Source: Cordylochernes scorpioides
Lineage: Eukaryota > Arthropoda > Arachnida > Pseudoscorpiones > Chernetidae
DNA: 64,000 nucleotides
NCBI GenBank assembly: GCA_030710605.1
Contig: CP092863.1
Span: 112,126,841-112,190,840 of the forward strand
Direction: 5' to 3'
Part shown: piece by piece, positions 61,865-64,000 of the stretch
Layout of the letters: each line of letters begins with the position of its first letter
Position numbering within the stretch: the first letter of the stretch is position 1
Translations under genes and position numbers: made by a program
The notes under the pieces: generated by a model
Told to the model about the DNA's origin: nothing
Database searches by the model: none
Seen by the model: only the letters and a program-made list of their open reading frames with translations

Positions 61865-61959
61865 GTAAGTACTACTTGTTTCATCTTTGTGTGTTCATTC
61901 TCTTGTGGGTGATTTAAAATACTTGCTATCTCTTTCTCTTGTGCTATTCTCATCTATAA

Positions 61960-62470
61960 AAACATAAGGTAACAAAACCAAATCTATTGTGTTTGTTAAG
62001 GCACAATTTAGATTATAAACACAAGGTGATAAGACCAAATCCAAATAAATTGTGTGTGGTTTCGGTAATAGTGTTGTTACCATCTTCAGACAAAAGTACT
62101 GAATGGCTCTAGAAAGATTCAGAACTTTTGTCTGAAGATGGTAACAACGCTGTTACCGAAATATCACACACTATATATTTATTTATTTGGATTTGGTCTT
62201 ATTACCTTGTGTTTATATTGTGTTTGATGTTTTCAGTAAGAGTGTTTTTACCATCATTAGATAGAAAGTACTGAATGTGTAGCTACAAGGTAATAAGACC
62301 TAATCCAAATAAATAGTGTGTGACGTTTCAGTAACAGCGTTGTTACCATCATTTCTTTTTAATTTATTATCTTGGCTGATGATAGTAACAATGCTGTTAC
62401 CGAAACATCACACACTATTTATTTGAATTTGGTCTTATTACCTTGTAGTTCTAATCTATAATCCATATTG
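61960..62470. mobile_element. FB-A copies
   Basis: 61985-62220 complete hairpin and 62280-62462 second copy; a short partial at 62225-62280. Confidence 0.72.
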
Positions 62471-62703
62471 AATGTAGAGCGACATTTGACAATTATCCCA
62501 CATGTGTTTCTTTTGAACAAAAATCAAAATTTATTTTAAGGAGAAATAATAATTATTTCTATCCTTTGGGATGAGAGAGAGGTATGAAAAGGATGAATTG
62601 TGAAGAGTAATGTTAAATGGAAAATAAAGTGTCCATGGATGGGAATCAAACCCACAGTGTTCCGCTAACTGGGCAGATGCTATGTCCACTAGGCTACCCT
62701 GGA
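62470..62703 (-). mobile_element. SINE family 3, minus-strand copy
   Basis: tRNA-Thr-like head at 62631-62703 (anticodon loop CCAGTTA, anticodon AGT, again with C33) followed leftwards by the body 'ttactcttcacaattcatcc'. Acceptor pairing is slightly degraded (CCATGG). Confidence 0.75.
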
Positions 62704-63050
62704 CATATTTTTCCATTGGTAAATATCATATAAAATAATTTATAATACAATATAATGTGCGGCTTATATGATTGTAGAACAACATTTGAAAATTATCCCG
62801 CATGTGTTTCTTTTGAAACACAATCATAAGCTGCATTATATTGTATTATAAAATATTGAATGTGTAGTTACATTCAGTACTTCTTCAGACTATTCAGTAC
62901 TGTCTGTCTGATGATGGTAACAACACTGTTGTCGAAACGTCACACACTATTTATTCAGATTTGGTCTTGTTACCTTATATTTCTAGTCTACAATTCAAAT
63001 TGTACCTTATATCATTTTTATGCAACTTAAATCTATTAAACTTGGTTCAG
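62704..63050. repeat. SINE 3-related fragments and FB-A
   Basis: 62740-62830 has 'ataatacaatataatgtgcg' fragments; 62855-63015 is an FB-A copy ('aacactgttgtcgaaacgtc'). Confidence 0.6.
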
Positions 63051-63264
63051 GCCATGATTTTTTTATTATTATTATTATCCCTAGTACATATGTAATCGGA
63101 AAGTCTAGAGTACAATATCAGTACAGAAACTTGGAGTTAAAGTGTTTGTTTATTTGGTTTATTCAAGTCCACAGATTGGCTAGAACATTATTTATGTGCC
63201 ATTCCTTCCTGAGCAATGGAATCCTGTTGTTGCATAAACACGTATCATACTTACATAATTCCCT

Positions 63265-63505
63265 ATGGTGTCGGTGGAAGGGTGGTCTAAACCATTGGTT
63301 TGCGACTGCTACGACCCAGGATCAAATCTAGCATTGGGCACTTTTTTCTAATGAAAAAAAAAATGCACTGATGGCCCTCGATTCTTGCAAAAGTCAAACT
63401 GCTTTCACATGTGTAGACATGTGGCGAACTTACAGTAAAAGCAGTTGCCAACCTCTACCCACCATGATTATCATGGTCTGTACCACGTGTACTAGGGATA
63501 TAAAA
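63265..63505 (+). mobile_element. SINE family 1, plus-strand copy with internal deletion
   Basis: 'ggtgtcggtggaagggtggt' head, then the middle ('ccagcgagtgcaag') is missing, then the tail to 'cgtgtactagggatat'. Confidence 0.8.
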
Positions 63506-63689
63506 AAAAAGGTTGTCTTTGTAATAATACATTGTTTATATGAGAAAAAGACGTTTCTCTATAAAGAATACATTGAAAACTGGTAGTTTTTTTATCGATC
63601 TTTTCTGTACAAGGCGAAAATGTAATAATATCATAAAAAGAATAGCTTATCATTTCTTTTCTAGCGTATATATATTTGAAATAAAAAAA

Positions 63690-63845
63690 TGAACCTCTAC
63701 TCACCATGATTATCATGGCCTGTATCACGTGTACTAGGAATAATAATACAATTAAACCTGTCTATATCGCCCCCTCTAAATAGCGCCTTCCTCACTATAG
63801 CGTCCGATTTTAAATACAATTTTAAGTACGATGCGATTTACAAGG
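63690..63845. repeat. SINE family 1 tail and truncated P2
   Basis: 63690-63745: 'caccatgattatcatggcct'. 63748-63845: 'aattaaacctgtctatatcg' then P2 interior, cut by the mariner at ~63850. Confidence 0.7.
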
Positions 63846-63852
63846 GTGAGTA

Positions 63853-64000
63853 GAAAAGTAAGGTCTCCTATTTTTTTTCATAGAAAAACACATTTAATCA
63901 CAACTTTTTATACATCATTGGAAAGGTTGGACACTTTGCTATTTTTCTACATAGTCGCCTTGATGCTCAATCACTTTTTCATCCTGTCAACCAACTTTGT
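63853..64000 (-). pseudogene. mariner-like transposase 3' end, continues past the window
   Basis: The minus strand ends in EKVIEHQGDYVEK and a stop, matching the CIELxGDYVEK C-terminus typical of mariner transposases. It is followed by 3' UTR and a terminal-repeat-like 'ggagaccttacttttct'. The few codons visible contain one in-frame stop, so it is probably inactive. DDE catalytic residues lie outside. Confidence 0.6.

Noticed and set aside
58949-59695. 248-residue repeat protein ([14 protein letters not shown] units)
   Set aside because: It is one frame of the 81-bp minisatellite, which also occurs at 40968-42360 without a conserved frame.

Overview
The window is animal nuclear DNA, almost certainly from an invertebrate. 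It is AT-rich and intron-dominated, with GT-AG introns, tRNA-derived SINEs, Penelope-like and Helitron-like elements, several MITE families and many minisatellites. I cannot fix the phylum. LINE fragments with a CxxC...H zinc motif recall arthropod elements, but that is weak.

One host gene is recognisable. It runs on the + strand across nearly the whole window and is an orthologue of ULK1/ULK2 (ATG1/unc-51), the autophagy-initiating Ser/Thr kinase. I place sixteen coding exons (A to P) between 4296 and 61864. Each has consensus splice sites, and the phases join into one uninterrupted frame of 2113 nt, about 704 codons. Exons A-H (4296-40944) carry the kinase domain from the end of helix C to subdomain XI, including HRD, DFG and APE. 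Exons I-K carry the start of the linker and an LC3/GABARAP-interacting motif (YVMV). Exon L is a large Ser/Pro-rich exon ending in the C-terminal EAT/MIT region, which exons L-P nearly complete. The start codon, glycine loop and catalytic lysine lie upstream of the window. The last ~20 residues, stop and 3' UTR lie downstream.

Layout: 1-4295 is upstream intron with SINE, LINE and Helitron-like copies. 4347-7981 holds a MITE-derived 76-bp satellite. 8015-25784 is a 17.8-kb intron with two U6 snRNA-derived tandem arrays in opposite orientation, a 106-bp array, SINEs, Helitron-like elements and a nested Helitron. 25785-34260 carries exons C-G among MITEs and a 35-bp minisatellite. 34535-36860 is a 139-bp array. 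38061-39540 holds long palindromes and a tRNA-Thr-like SINE. 40968-42360 is an 81-bp array. 43769-47456 is a head-to-head pair of Penelope-like retroelements inside one 14-bp target-site duplication. 47460-48560 is a 101-bp array, 53400-54300 a 91-bp array, and 60645-61650 an array made of SINE 3' tails. A mariner 3' end enters at the right edge.

Outside ULK, the long open frames are repeat-array artefacts or retroelement remnants. The most unusual feature is the pair of U6-derived arrays. The general theme is that ends of mobile elements have repeatedly been amplified into tandem arrays inside the introns of one autophagy gene.
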